Shown in pieces: positions 8,902 through 18,454 of a stretch of DNA of 64,000 nt. The notes under the pieces were generated by a model, which saw only the letters and a program-made list of their open reading frames with translations, made no database searches and was not told the origin of the DNA. Position numbers and translations under genes: made by a program. Position 1 is the stretch's first letter; every line of letters starts with the position of its first letter. Source of the stretch: Profundibacterium mesophilum KAUST100406-0324 (lineage in GTDB: Bacteria > Pseudomonadota > Alphaproteobacteria > Rhodobacterales > Rhodobacteraceae); contig NZ_APKE01000033.1 in NCBI RefSeq assembly GCF_009835145.1, positions 62,001 to 126,000 on the forward strand, given 5' to 3'.

Positions 8902-11136
8902 CTACATGCGCAGCAGCGCGCCCTCGTGCCGCTTGAGGCTGTGCCGGATGGCGGGACCGAAGGCGCCGGCATCGCTGCGCAGGGCGGGAAAGAGGTCGAA
9001 GACCTCGGCGCGCGCCGCGCAGTCGAGCGTTCCGAGGCCGATCCTGCCGGGGTGGAAGCTCTCCGACGGTGCGCCTTCGGCATAGACGATCTCGTGGCGG
9101 CGGAACATGATGTGATGGTAGGTCACCTCGCCGCCGCTCTCCTGCAGCACCCGGGACTCGTCGACGAGGTGGCGGGCCGCGACGATCACCTCGTCCTGGC
9201 CGAAATACATCTGTGCCCGCCAGTCGTCGATGAGCATCCGGTGTTGCGGCGAGACCAGCAGATCGCGTGTCGCGCCGAAATTTCCCGCGCGGATCCTGAT
9301 CGGGGCGCGCGCCCCTTCGGCGGCCACCGTCCGGCGCCCGATCCACTCGATCTGTTGCACGCCGTGATCGGCGGTCACGACCGGGTCGCCCCGGCGCAGG
9401 GTCTCGACCGGACGCGGGCCGCCGGGGGTCAGGATCCGGGTGCCGCCGGCAAAGCAGATGACGACATTCTCCATCTCGAAGAAGGAGACGGTGGAGCCAT
9501 CCGCGAGGACCGCCGTGCCGTTCAGGCCGCCATTCTCGTCGGGCGTGCCGTCGAAGGTGACATCGCGCCAACGGGCCTGGCCCTGGAAATAGAGCGTGTC
9601 ACCGAGGGTTTCGCCCTGCTCCCCGCCATAGAGGCTGATGGGGGCGCCGCCGGGTTCGGCGAGATCCTCGATGTAGAAGACGTCATCGCCGCTGCCGCCC
9701 GTGGCGACATCGCCTTGCGAGGCGGTGATGGTGTCGTTGCCGCGCTCGCCATGCAGACGGTCGGCGCCGGTTCCGCCGGAGATCACGTCATCGCCACCGC
9801 CGCCGCGGATGCTGTCATCGCCGGCGCCGCCGCTGAGGACGTCATCCTCGCCATTCGCGTTGATCGTGTCGAAATGGACGTCGCTGACCCAGATGGCCTG
9901 GGTGCCGGCGAGGCCGTTGGCGTAGTCGATCGTGATCGAGGAAACCGGGCCGGCAACCTGCACCAGCAGAGAGCCGATTTCCTGGGACGGGTTGGAATCG
10001 GTATCGCCCGCGGTGACCGTGTTGCCACTCACTGTCGCGGAGGATGAGGGGCTCAGGGTGACGGCGACCGGGTTGCCCAGCGCGTCGAAGGCATTGATGG
10101 TGACGATATCGCGATGGTTATCCGCACCGAAGTCGATATCGTTGATGCGGAAGATGACATCCTGGACTTCGTCGCCGATACCGCTTGCCGGGTCGGCGGC
10201 CGAGAAATCGAGCCTTGTCTGCGAGGTCTGCGCATCGCCGTCCCCGATCAGGAACAGGCTGGAGCGGTCGGACATGGGATCGGTCGGACTCACGAAGACC
10301 CGGTCGGTGGATTCGACCTGGTAGAGTGTTCCGTTGTTGCCGGTATCGGTGAAGCTGACCGCGACCTGCATGTCGCCGGTCACTTGCGTGAAATCGGTTA
10401 GATCCGCCTCGTCCGCGCCGGCTTCCGACCAGCGAAGCGCCTCGTCGGCGTGGTCGCCCTCTATGGTGTCATCGCCCGCGCCGCCATCGACCGTGTCGCG
10501 CCCGGAGCCGCCCTCGACGAAATCGTCGCCCGCGCCCGCAGAGACCGAATCGTCGCCGGCGCCGGCTTTGATCGTGTCGCCCAGCCCCGAACTGCCGGCG
10601 CCGAAGCCGTCATCGACCTTGTCGCCTTCGGGATCCCCGGCATAGGAGGCATTGATGACGTCATTGCCGGCAGTGCCAGAGATCTCGTGCGGGGCGCCTT
10701 CGTAATCGGCATAGGTGAAGGGTGTGCCGGTCTCGAAGGAGGGCTGACTTTTGTAGTCGACGACTTCGTAGCTGCGACCCATCACGAGCGGCTGCTCGGA
10801 AAGCGTGTATTTCCCGACCGATCCGGAGCCGTCGCGGACATCGAGGCGGGCGACCTCGAACGTCTCGCCGCTGATGCTGTCGCGAACGGTCCAGACTTTC
10901 TCGGCGGAGTAGGTCACGCCCGAGTAAGTGGTCCCGCCCAGAACGAACGTGCCGGTGGCCGTCTCGTCGGTCGAACGGCTGGTCAGGCCGGTGCCGCTGG
11001 CGCCGGTCTGGTTGTCGGTAAGATAGACGCGGCCGGCGGGATCGTTCTCGCCGCTCCAGGTGACAAGGTCGCCCGGATTGTTGGAGAATATGTCCGCAGC
11101 ATCCTGCGAATATGCCTTGAACTTGTAGTCTGCCAC
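8902..11136 (-). CDS. RTX-repeat protein with C-terminal Hint domain
   Basis: Large acidic, probably secreted protein of 744 residues. Two blocks of calcium-binding nonapeptides (GGxGxD type) lie near residues 185-230 and 435-490, around a central beta-rich domain without a recognised family. The C-terminal ~180 residues form a Hint (hedgehog/intein-like, Hint_2) domain opening with CFAGGTRILTPGG; its Cys is residue 561, with VSPQHRMLI and HHIMFRRHEIV further on. Such domains can self-cleave before the Cys. No N-terminal Sec signal is seen, which fits type I secretion. No ABC exporter or membrane-fusion genes are present in the window. It is monocistronic, with 201 bp upstream before kynU. 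Confidence 0.88.
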   Translation of the reverse strand: MADYKFKAYSQDAADIFSNNPGDLVTWSGENDPAGRVYLTDNQTGASGTGLTSRSTDETATGTFVLGGTTYSGVTYSAEKVWTVRDSISGETFEVARLDVRDGSGSVGKYTLSEQPLVMGRSYEVVDYKSQPSFETGTPFTYADYEGAPHEISGTAGNDVINASYAGDPEGDKVDDGFGAGSSGLGDTIKAGAGDDSVSAGAGDDFVEGGSGRDTVDGGAGDDTIEGDHADEALRWSEAGADEADLTDFTQVTGDMQVAVSFTDTGNNGTLYQVESTDRVFVSPTDPMSDRSSLFLIGDGDAQTSQTRLDFSAADPASGIGDEVQDVIFRINDIDFGADNHRDIVTINAFDALGNPVAVTLSPSSSATVSGNTVTAGDTDSNPSQEIGSLLVQVAGPVSSITIDYANGLAGTQAIWVSDVHFDTINANGEDDVLSGGAGDDSIRGGGGDDVISGGTGADRLHGERGNDTITASQGDVATGGSGDDVFYIEDLAEPGGAPISLYGGEQGETLGDTLYFQGQARWRDVTFDGTPDENGGLNGTAVLADGSTVSFFEMENVVICFAGGTRILTPGGPRPVETLRRGDPVVTADHGVQQIEWIGRRTVAAEGARAPIRIRAGNFGATRDLLVSPQHRMLIDDWRAQMYFGQDEVIVAARHLVDESRVLQESGGEVTYHHIMFRRHEIVYAEGAPSESFHPGRIGLGTLDCAARAEVFDLFPALRSDAGAFGPAIRHSLKRHEGALLRM

Positions 11137-11337
11137 GGCGCCGCCCTCTTCCTGTGCCGGCAGGATGAGTGTGCCGGATGCGAGCCGTTATCGCTGCTTG
11201 GCGGGACGTGGATTGGGAGGCGGCGTGACCTTCCTGTGATCGGATTGGGGCAGAATTGGCAACACAGGAGGAGGTGCGGGCGGAATTGTCCGCGCATTTC
11301 GTGCCGCCCAGGGAGGCACGGCCCGCGCGGGTCCGGC

Positions 11338-12537
11338 TCAGGTCACGGCATTGCGGGCATGGAAGGCCGGGTCGTCCCAGCGCCGGCTGCCCAGGATCCG
11401 CGACAGGATGGCGGCGGCGCGGTCGATCCCTTCTTCGCCGATATAGAGCGGCGTGATCCCGAAGCGCAGGATGTCGGGCGCCCTGAAATCGCCGATGACA
11501 CCCTCGGCGATCAGCGCCTGCATCACGGCGTAGCCCTGGGGGTGATGGAAGGAAACCTGCGCCCCGCGTGCCTGTGCATCGCGGGGCGAGGCGAGACGCA
11601 GGCCGGGGCAGGTGGCCTCCACCGCTTCGATGAAGCGCTCGGACAGGGCGATGCGGCGGTGATGCAGCACCTCCATGTCGACCTGGTCCCAGATGTCGAG
11701 CGCCGCCTCCAGGGCGGCCATCTGCAGGACCGGCGGCGTGCCCACGCGCATTCGCGCGACGCCGGCGCCCGGACGGTATTCGGGCTCGAAGGCAAAGGGG
11801 GCGTCATGGCCGAGCCAGCCGGCAAGGGCGGGACGGGCGGCGTCGGCATGGCACGGGGCGACATGGATGAAGGCCGGCGCACCCGGACCGCCATTGAGGA
11901 ACTTGTAGGTGCAGCCGACCGCGAAATCCGCGCCGCCCCGGCCCACGTCGACCGGAACGGCCCCGGCGGAATGCGCGAGATCCCAGATCGCCAGCGCGCC
12001 GGCCTCATGGGCCCTGCGCGTCAGCTCGGCCATGTCATGGCGCCGGCCGGTGCGGTAGTCGACCTCCGTCACCAAGAGCGCGGCCACGTCCTCGTCGATC
12101 GCGCCGCCAAGCTCCTCTGGGGCCACGACACGCAGCTCGTGCCCCTTGCCAAGGCTGCCGATCAGTCCTTGCGCGATGTAAAGATCGGACGGGAAGTTAC
12201 CGGAATCGCTCAAGATCACCTTGCGGTCGGGGCGCAGGGACAGGGAGGCGGCGAGGGCTTGGAACACCTTGATCGAAAGCGTGTCGCCAAGGACGGTGCT
12301 GCCCGCAGGGGCGCCGATCAGGCGGCCGATCCTGTCGCCCAGGCGCGCCGGCATCTCCATCCAGCCAGCCTTGTTCCACCCGGTGATCAGCATCCCGCCC
12401 CACTCGTCGGTGACGGCGGCGGCGATCCGGTCGGCGGCCTTGCGCGGCAGGGGCCCCAGGGAATTGCCATCGAGGTAGATGATCCCCTCGGGCAGGGCGA
12501 ACCAGTCCCGCGTCTGCGTCGGCGAGGGATGGCTCAT
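11338..12537 (-). CDS. kynU: Kynureninase
   Basis: PLP enzyme that cleaves kynurenine to anthranilate and alanine in tryptophan breakdown, 399 residues. Diagnostic segments are YLDGNSLGPLP near the N-terminus, SDSGNFPSDLYIAQG, WDLAHSAGAVPVDV and the PLP-lysine block YKFLNGGPGAPAF. Start at ATG 12537-12535 (MSHPSPTQT). This overlaps the stop of the preceding dehydrogenase gene as ATGA, so the pair is translationally coupled. The frame stays open far upstream through that gene, but that part is a shadow. No tryptophan dioxygenase or kynurenine formamidase gene is visible in the window. Confidence 0.95.
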   Translation of the reverse strand: MSHPSPTQTRDWFALPEGIIYLDGNSLGPLPRKAADRIAAAVTDEWGGMLITGWNKAGWMEMPARLGDRIGRLIGAPAGSTVLGDTLSIKVFQALAASLSLRPDRKVILSDSGNFPSDLYIAQGLIGSLGKGHELRVVAPEELGGAIDEDVAALLVTEVDYRTGRRHDMAELTRRAHEAGALAIWDLAHSAGAVPVDVGRGGADFAVGCTYKFLNGGPGAPAFIHVAPCHADAARPALAGWLGHDAPFAFEPEYRPGAGVARMRVGTPPVLQMAALEAALDIWDQVDMEVLHHRRIALSERFIEAVEATCPGLRLASPRDAQARGAQVSFHHPQGYAVMQALIAEGVIGDFRAPDILRFGITPLYIGEEGIDRAAAILSRILGSRRWDDPAFHARNAVT

Positions 12538-13298
12538 GCCTGTCCGCCGGCGATCTCGATGGTCTGCCCGTTGACGCTCCCCGCGCCATTCCCGCAGAGC
12601 CACAGGGCGGCGGATGCGACCTCCTCGGCCCCGATCAGGCGCTTGTGACGGTTCGCCTCGACCATCAGGCCGAGCGCCTCGTCGGCGCTCACCCCGGCCC
12701 GCTCGCGGATCGAGGCGACATTGCGTGTGATGATATCGGTCTCGACATATCCCGGACAGATCGCGTTGAAGGTGATGCCCCGTCCCAGGTGATCCTCGCT
12801 CAGCGCGCGTATCAGGCCGATCACCCCGTGCTTGGACGCGGTGTACGCCCCGGCACCGCGCAAGCCGCGAATGCCCGCGATCGAGCTGATCGCAATGACA
12901 CGCCCCCAATCGTCGCTCTCGCCCTGCATGGAGCGCAGCGCCTCGCGAACGGTCACGAAGGCGCCGTCGAGATTGGTGGACATGATCCGCCGCCAGAACT
13001 CCATGTCGGTCTTGGGAATGGCCCGCCCTTCGGCGATGCCGGCATTGGCGATGCAGATGCGCACCGGACCGCGCGCCTGAACGGCCGAGCGGGTGCCCTC
13101 GACGACGGAATGCTCGTCCGTCACGTCCATCACCTGCGCATGGGCGCCGATGCGCTCTGCGGCCTGCCTGAGGACATCCTCCCGCCGGCCGGTGATCGTG
13201 ACCTCGGCACCCGCGCCGCGCAGCGCCTGCGCGATGGCAAGGCCGATCCCGCTTCCGCCCCCGGTGACCAATGCATGGCGTCCTTGCAGATCCGTCAT
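12534..13298 (-). CDS. SDR-family NAD(P)-dependent oxidoreductase
   Basis: Short-chain dehydrogenase of 254 residues. It has the nucleotide motif TGGGSGIG at about residues 13-20, NAGIAEG, the catalytic Ser in ISSIAGI and YTASK (Tyr/Lys), and an ICPGYVETD motif after the active site. It resembles 3-hydroxybutyrate or 3-oxoacyl reductase-like members. It is the first gene of a two-gene unit with kynU (4-nt ATGA overlap). The overlap suggests a role in aromatic or tryptophan-derived metabolism, but this is inference from position only. The substrate is unknown. Confidence 0.9.
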   Translation of the reverse strand: MTDLQGRHALVTGGGSGIGLAIAQALRGAGAEVTITGRREDVLRQAAERIGAHAQVMDVTDEHSVVEGTRSAVQARGPVRICIANAGIAEGRAIPKTDMEFWRRIMSTNLDGAFVTVREALRSMQGESDDWGRVIAISSIAGIRGLRGAGAYTASKHGVIGLIRALSEDHLGRGITFNAICPGYVETDIITRNVASIRERAGVSADEALGLMVEANRHKRLIGAEEVASAALWLCGNGAGSVNGQTIEIAGGQA

Positions 13299-13475
13299 CC
13301 CTCAACTCCCCCTCGTAACTGCTGCGGCACCGTGCCGCGTTGCGCCAAAAGGTGCAAGTGATCGCCCGCGAGCCCGCTTGTGAAATATTATTACGCCATA
13401 TAGACCGTTAAGGGATGGGCGGCGAACGGGCGAGATCCGCGCCGCCGGAGGGACAGATCGAGAGGTTGCGAGACG

Positions 13476-15047
13476 ATGAAATTCGGAGCGTTAGCTGAAC
13501 GCGCGGCTGGTGAGCGGCGCGTTGCATTGACGCCGATGTCTGCCGGGGATCTCGGCAAGCTCGGCCATGACTGCGTGATCGAGACAGGGGCCGGCGCCGA
13601 GGCCGGTTTCAGCGACGACGCCTACCGCGAGGCGGGTGTCGAGGTGCTCGACAGCGCCCAGGCGGTGTTCGAGGCGGCCGATGTGCTGGGCAAGGTTCAG
13701 CCCCCCACCGAGGCCGAGGTCGACATGATGCGCGAGGGACAGACGCTCATCTCCTTCGTCTGGCCGGCACAGAACGAAGCGCTGCTCGAGCGGGCAAAGT
13801 CCAAGGGCGCGACGCTGATCGCGATGGACATGGTGCCGCGCATCAGCCGCGCCCAGAAGATGGACGCGCTGAGCTCGATGGCCAACATCGCCGGCTACCG
13901 CGCGGTGATCGAGGCCGGCGCCAATTTCGGCCGCTTCTTCACCGGCCAGGTGACCGCCGCAGGCAAGGTGCCGCCCGCCAAGGTGCTGGTCGTCGGAGCC
14001 GGCGTGGCCGGTCTTGCGGCCATCGGCACGGCGACCTCGCTGGGCGCCATCGTGCGCGCCTTCGACGTGCGCCCCGAGGTGGCCGAGCAGATCGAGAGCA
14101 TGGGCGCCGAGTTCCTGTTCCTCGACTTCGAGGACAGCCAGGACGGCAGTGCGTCGGGCGGCTACGCGGCACCCTCGAGCCCGGAGTTCCGCGAAGCGCA
14201 GCTCAAGCTCTTCCGCGAGCAGGCGCCCGAGGTGGACATCGTCATCACCACGGCGCTGATCCCCAACCGCGAGGCGCCCGAGCTTTGGACCGAGGACATG
14301 GTCAAGGCCATGAAGCCGGGTTCCGTCATCGTCGATCTCGCAGCCGAGAAGGGGGGCAACTGCAAGCTCACCGTCAAGGACGAGCGGATCGTCACCGATA
14401 ACGGCGTGATCATCATCGGCTATACCGACTTCCCGAGCCGCATGGCGACCCAGTCGAGCACGCTCTACGCCACGAACATCCGTCACATGCTCACCGATCT
14501 GACGCCCGAGAAGGACGGCAAGATCGTGCATAACATGGAAGATGACGTGATCCGCGGGGCCACGGTCACCCATGACAGGGAAATCACCTGGCCGCCCCCG
14601 GCCCCGAAGGTCAAGGCGATCGCGGCCGCGCCGAAGAAGGACAAGCCCAAGGAGCTGACCCCCGAGGAGAAACGCGCAGCCGAGACGGCCGCCTTCCGCG
14701 CGGCCACCCGCACGCAGGTCACGGTGCTGGCGGCAGGCGCCGCGCTGATGCTGCTGGTCGGGGCTTTCGCGCCCGCCAGCTTCATGGCGCATTTCATCGT
14801 CTTCGTGCTCGCCTGTTTCGTCGGTTTCCAGGTGATCTGGGGTGTCAGCCATTCGCTGCACACGCCCCTGATGGCGGTCACCAACGCGATCTCGGGCATC
14901 GTCGTGATCGGCGCCTTGCTGCAGATCGGATCGTCGAGCCTGTGGGTCCTGCTGCTGGCCAGCATCTCGGTGCTGATCGCCACAATCAACATCGTCGGTG
15001 GCTTCATGGTGACGCGCCGGATGCTTGCCATGTTCCAGAAGTCGTAA
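13476..15047 (+). CDS. pntA: NAD(P) transhydrogenase alpha subunit
   Basis: Subunit of the inner-membrane proton-translocating transhydrogenase, which makes NADPH from NADH at the cost of the proton gradient. It is 523 residues. The N-terminal NAD-binding domain I includes [16 protein letters not shown] and the mobile-loop region with [15 protein letters not shown] charged Lys/Pro linker sits near residues 380-405. The C-terminal ~115 residues hold several transmembrane helices (from [15 protein letters not shown]). This is the fused PntA form with domains I and IIa on one chain. Followed 13 bp later by pntB. Confidence 0.97.
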   Translation: MKFGALAERAAGERRVALTPMSAGDLGKLGHDCVIETGAGAEAGFSDDAYREAGVEVLDSAQAVFEAADVLGKVQPPTEAEVDMMREGQTLISFVWPAQNEALLERAKSKGATLIAMDMVPRISRAQKMDALSSMANIAGYRAVIEAGANFGRFFTGQVTAAGKVPPAKVLVVGAGVAGLAAIGTATSLGAIVRAFDVRPEVAEQIESMGAEFLFLDFEDSQDGSASGGYAAPSSPEFREAQLKLFREQAPEVDIVITTALIPNREAPELWTEDMVKAMKPGSVIVDLAAEKGGNCKLTVKDERIVTDNGVIIIGYTDFPSRMATQSSTLYATNIRHMLTDLTPEKDGKIVHNMEDDVIRGATVTHDREITWPPPAPKVKAIAAAPKKDKPKELTPEEKRAAETAAFRAATRTQVTVLAAGAALMLLVGAFAPASFMAHFIVFVLACFVGFQVIWGVSHSLHTPLMAVTNAISGIVVIGALLQIGSSSLWVLLLASISVLIATINIVGGFMVTRRMLAMFQKS

Positions 15048-15060
15048 GGAGGCCAGATAC

Positions 15061-16575
15061 ATGCTGTCCGACGGACTTGTCTCGGCCGCCTATATCGCGG
15101 CCTCCGTTCTCTTCATCCTCAGCCTCGGCGGATTGTCGGGGCAGGAAAGCGCCAAGCGCGCGGTGTGGTATGGCATCGCCGGCATGGCGCTTGCCATGTT
15201 CGCCACCATCTTCGGGCCGGGCGTGGGCAACTACCTCGCGATCATCCTGATGGTCGCGGCCGGTGCGGTGCTGGGCGTGCAGGTCGCGCGCCGTGTGGGC
15301 ATGACCGAGATGCCCCAGCTCGTCGCCGCCCTGCACAGCTTCGTGGGCCTCGCCGCCGTGCTGATCGGGCTCAACGCCGATCTCGAGATCGGCCGCGTGA
15401 CGCAGACCTTCGCCGATGCCGGGCTTGCCTTCCCGCCGCCCGAGGGCTGGGCCGCCAACGGGGTCGCCACGGATGTCCTGCTGGCCATGGAGGCGATCGC
15501 CAGCTCCTTCAGCGGCTTCGCCGCGGTGATCGCACACAAGACGGCCACCGAGATCACGATCCTGCGGGTCGAGGTCTTCCTCGGGGTGTTCATCGGTGCC
15601 GTGACCTTCACCGGCTCGATCGTCGCCTTCGGCAAGCTCGCCGGCCGCGTCGACGGAAAGCCCAAGAAGCTTCCCGGCGGTCACATGTTGAACGCCGGCG
15701 CCTTGGCGCTCTGCCTCATCCTGGGCTTCATCTACTTCGCGGGCGGCGGCATCTGGACGATGATCCTGATGGCGATCATCGCGGGCTTCATCGGCTGGCA
15801 CCTGATCATGGGGATCGGCGGCGCGGACATGCCCGTCGTCGTCTCGATGCTCAACAGCTATTCGGGCTGGGCGGCAGCGGCGATCGGCTTCACCCTCGGC
15901 AACGACCTGCTGATCGTGACCGGTGCGCTCGTCGGCTCCTCGGGCGCGATCCTGAGCTACATCATGTGCAAGGCGATGAACCGCAAGTTCGTCAGCGTGA
16001 TCCTCGGCGGCTTCGGCGGCACCACCGGTCCCGCGATGGAAGTCGAGGGCGAGCAGGTGGCGATCGACGCCGGGGGTGTGGCCGCCGCCCTCGAGGATGC
16101 CGACAGCGTGGTGATTGTGCCGGGCTACGGCATGGCCGTCGCGCAGGCGCAGCAGTCGGTCTCCGAGCTGACGCGCAAGCTGCGTGCCAAGGGCAAGGAG
16201 GTGCGTTTTGCGATCCACCCCGTGGCAGGCCGGCTTCCGGGCCACATGAACGTGCTTCTGGCCGAGGCGAAGGTGCCCTATGACATCGTGCTCGAGATGG
16301 ACGAGATCAACGACGACTTCCCGTCCACGGACGTGGTCATCGTGATCGGTTCGAACGACATCGTGAACCCGGCCGCCCAGGACGATCCCAACAGCCCGAT
16401 CGCCGGCATGCCGGTGCTCGAAGTGTGGAAGGCCAAGCAGGTCTTCGTCTCCAAGCGCGGTCAGGGAACCGGCTATTCCGGCATCGAGAACCCGCTTTTC
16501 TTCAAGGACAACACGCGGATGTTCTACGGCGACGCGAAAGCCTCGATCGATCAGCTGCTGACACGGATCGACTGA
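15061..16575 (+). CDS. pntB: NAD(P) transhydrogenase beta subunit
   Basis: Partner of PntA: membrane domain IIb plus the NADP(H)-binding domain III, 504 residues. The first ~270 residues are transmembrane helices starting [21 protein letters not shown]. Domain III carries [12 protein letters not shown] and [18 protein letters not shown], followed by [13 protein letters not shown], the NADP-site signatures. Start chosen at ATG 15061, with AAGGAGG overlapping the pntA stop; an open extension 12 codons upstream is ignored. Two hairpins follow the stop, so the operon is probably just pntAB. Confidence 0.97.
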   Translation: MLSDGLVSAAYIAASVLFILSLGGLSGQESAKRAVWYGIAGMALAMFATIFGPGVGNYLAIILMVAAGAVLGVQVARRVGMTEMPQLVAALHSFVGLAAVLIGLNADLEIGRVTQTFADAGLAFPPPEGWAANGVATDVLLAMEAIASSFSGFAAVIAHKTATEITILRVEVFLGVFIGAVTFTGSIVAFGKLAGRVDGKPKKLPGGHMLNAGALALCLILGFIYFAGGGIWTMILMAIIAGFIGWHLIMGIGGADMPVVVSMLNSYSGWAAAAIGFTLGNDLLIVTGALVGSSGAILSYIMCKAMNRKFVSVILGGFGGTTGPAMEVEGEQVAIDAGGVAAALEDADSVVIVPGYGMAVAQAQQSVSELTRKLRAKGKEVRFAIHPVAGRLPGHMNVLLAEAKVPYDIVLEMDEINDDFPSTDVVIVIGSNDIVNPAAQDDPNSPIAGMPVLEVWKAKQVFVSKRGQGTGYSGIENPLFFKDNTRMFYGDAKASIDQLLTRID

Positions 16576-16587
16576 TCCGGCGCAAGG

Positions 16588-16611
16588 GAGGGGCGCCCGG
16601 CCGGGTGCCTC
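16588..16611 (+). terminator. Putative terminator after pntB
   Basis: Imperfect GC-rich inverted repeat (arms near 16588-16600 and 16601-16611, GCCCGG against CCGGGTGCC) just after the pntB stop, followed by a short T-containing stretch. A second, longer hairpin follows at 16639-16674. Together they mark the end of the pntAB unit. Confidence 0.5.
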
Positions 16612-16638
16612 TTCGTTCCCCTTCACGGGAACAGGTGG

Positions 16639-16674
16639 AAAGGGCGCATCGCGGCGGGCCGCGGGGCGCCCTTT
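16639..16674 (+). terminator. Second hairpin between pntB and glpD
   Basis: Arms AAAGGGCGC (16639-16647) and GCGCCCTTT (16666-16674) form a perfect 9-bp stem around an 18-nt GC-rich loop. The A and T tracts sit within the stem ends, as in many intrinsic terminators. It lies about 110 bp before glpD and separates the two operons. Confidence 0.5.
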
Positions 16675-16786
16675 CGCCGTTTCGGGGGCCGGGATCCGGT
16701 TCAAGTGCTTTTCACCGCCGCCGCACGGCCTATGCTCGGAGCGGATGGCGATTGCGCGTAGTCGATTTTCGGGAAGGACCACAGTC

Positions 16787-18436
16787 ATGACGCGAGAGAC
16801 CACCGACCGGGCCGTTCACGACCTCTTCATCATCGGGGGCGGAATCAATGGCACGGGCATCGCGCGCGATGCCCAGGGGCGCGGGCTCGACGTCGTGCTC
16901 GCCGAGATGGGGGACTTGGCGCAGGCAACCTCCTCGGCCTCCACCAAGCTTTTCCACGGGGGGCTGCGGTATCTGGAATTCTTCGAGATCGGGCTGGTGC
17001 GCAAGGCGCTGATCGAGCGCGAGACGCTGCTCGAAGCGATGCCGCACATCTCCTGGCCGCTGCGCTTCGTGCTTCCCTACAGCCCCGAGATGCGCTTCGA
17101 GGGCACGACCCCCACATCGCGCCTGCTGGGCACGGTCATGCCCTGGATGAAGGGCCGGCGGCCCTCGGCGCTCATCCGCTTCGGCCTGTTCCTCTACGAC
17201 ACGCTGGGGGGGCGCAAATACCTGCCGGGCACGGCCACCTTGCGGCTGGCTGGCACGCCCGAAGGGGCGCCGCTCGCCGAGCGCTTCGAGAAGGCTTACG
17301 AATATTCCGACTGCTGGGTCGAGGATGCACGTCTCGTCGCGCTCAACGCGCGCGATGCCGAGCTGCGCGGCGCCCGCGTGATGACCCGTACCAAGGTCGT
17401 CTCCGCCGAGCGCGAGAACGGCCTCTGGACGGTGACATGCGAGGATATCGACAGCGGCGCGCGCAGCACGGCGCGGGCCCGCGCCCTCGTCAATGCCGGC
17501 GGCCCCTGGGTCGAGGACGTGATCCGCAACACGCTGCGCATCAACTCCTCCGAGGGCGTGCGCCTCGTGCGGGGCAGCCATATCGTCACGCGCCGCCTCT
17601 TCGATCACGACAAGGCCTATTTCTTCCAGGGCGAGGATGGACGGATCATCTTCGCGATCCCCTATGAGAGCGACTTCACCCTGATCGGCACGACGGACAA
17701 GGATCACCGCGGCGACCCCAAGGCGGCCGAATGCACGGATGAGGAGATCGATTATCTTTGCGCCTTCGCATCGAGTTACTTCAAGAAGCCGGTGCGCCGC
17801 GAGGATGTCGTCTGGACCTATTCCGGTGTCAGGCCTCTCTACGACGACGGCGCGAAATCGGCGACGGCGGCGACGCGGGACTACGTGCTCTCGCTCGATG
17901 CGGGACCGGGCACCGATGGCGGTATGGGACAGGAGCCGCCGCTGCTGAATGTCTTCGGGGGCAAGATCACCACCTATCGCAAGCTTGCCGAGCAGGCGCT
18001 GGTCAAGCTTCAGCCGTTCTTCGGGTCGATGAAGGAGCCCTGGACGGCGGGGGTGGCGCTGCCCGGCGGGGACTTCCCCGTGAACGGTGTGCCGGAGCTC
18101 ACGCGGTCGCTGCGCGAGGCTCATCCCTGGCTCGAGCCGTATCATGCCGGACGGCTGATCCGGGCATACGGCACCGAGGCGGCGGTGCTGCTCGACGGGG
18201 CGGCGAGCATGGAGGCGCTCGGGCACGATTTCGGCGGCACGCTGACCGAGCGCGAGGTTCGCTGGCTGATGCGCCATGAATATGCACGCCGCGCCGAGGA
18301 CGTGGTCTGGCGCCGCACGAAGCTGGGACTTAGGATGAGCACCGAGCAAGTCGCCGAACTCGATGCCTGGATGCTGGCGCACCGGGCCGAGGGAGAGGGC
18401 GAGGCCGGCGGGCAGGGAGGCACGCCGGCGCATTGA
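16787..18436 (+). CDS. glpD: Aerobic glycerol-3-phosphate dehydrogenase
   Basis: Membrane-associated FAD enzyme that oxidises glycerol-3-phosphate to dihydroxyacetone phosphate and feeds electrons to quinone, 549 residues. The FAD motif LFIIGGGINGTGIARDA is at about residues 12-28, followed by SSASTKLFHGGLRYLE. Later come VNAGGPWVEDV, VRGSHIV and the FGGKITTYRKLAE block. The C-terminal domain has the usual helical tail. Start chosen at ATG 16787, preceded by GGAAGGA at 8-nt spacing, not at an upstream in-frame start. glpK follows after 18 bp, giving a glycerol operon; no glpF or glpR is seen nearby. Confidence 0.96.
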   Translation: MTRETTDRAVHDLFIIGGGINGTGIARDAQGRGLDVVLAEMGDLAQATSSASTKLFHGGLRYLEFFEIGLVRKALIERETLLEAMPHISWPLRFVLPYSPEMRFEGTTPTSRLLGTVMPWMKGRRPSALIRFGLFLYDTLGGRKYLPGTATLRLAGTPEGAPLAERFEKAYEYSDCWVEDARLVALNARDAELRGARVMTRTKVVSAERENGLWTVTCEDIDSGARSTARARALVNAGGPWVEDVIRNTLRINSSEGVRLVRGSHIVTRRLFDHDKAYFFQGEDGRIIFAIPYESDFTLIGTTDKDHRGDPKAAECTDEEIDYLCAFASSYFKKPVRREDVVWTYSGVRPLYDDGAKSATAATRDYVLSLDAGPGTDGGMGQEPPLLNVFGGKITTYRKLAEQALVKLQPFFGSMKEPWTAGVALPGGDFPVNGVPELTRSLREAHPWLEPYHAGRLIRAYGTEAAVLLDGAASMEALGHDFGGTLTEREVRWLMRHEYARRAEDVVWRRTKLGLRMSTEQVAELDAWMLAHRAEGEGEAGGQGGTPAH

Positions 18437-18454
18437 GATAGGAAGGAGGCCGCC

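Noticed and set aside
11338-13305. Extension of the kynureninase frame upstream through the dehydrogenase gene
   Set aside because: The dehydrogenase is clearly encoded in the other frame, and the ATGA overlap gives a natural kynU start at 12537.
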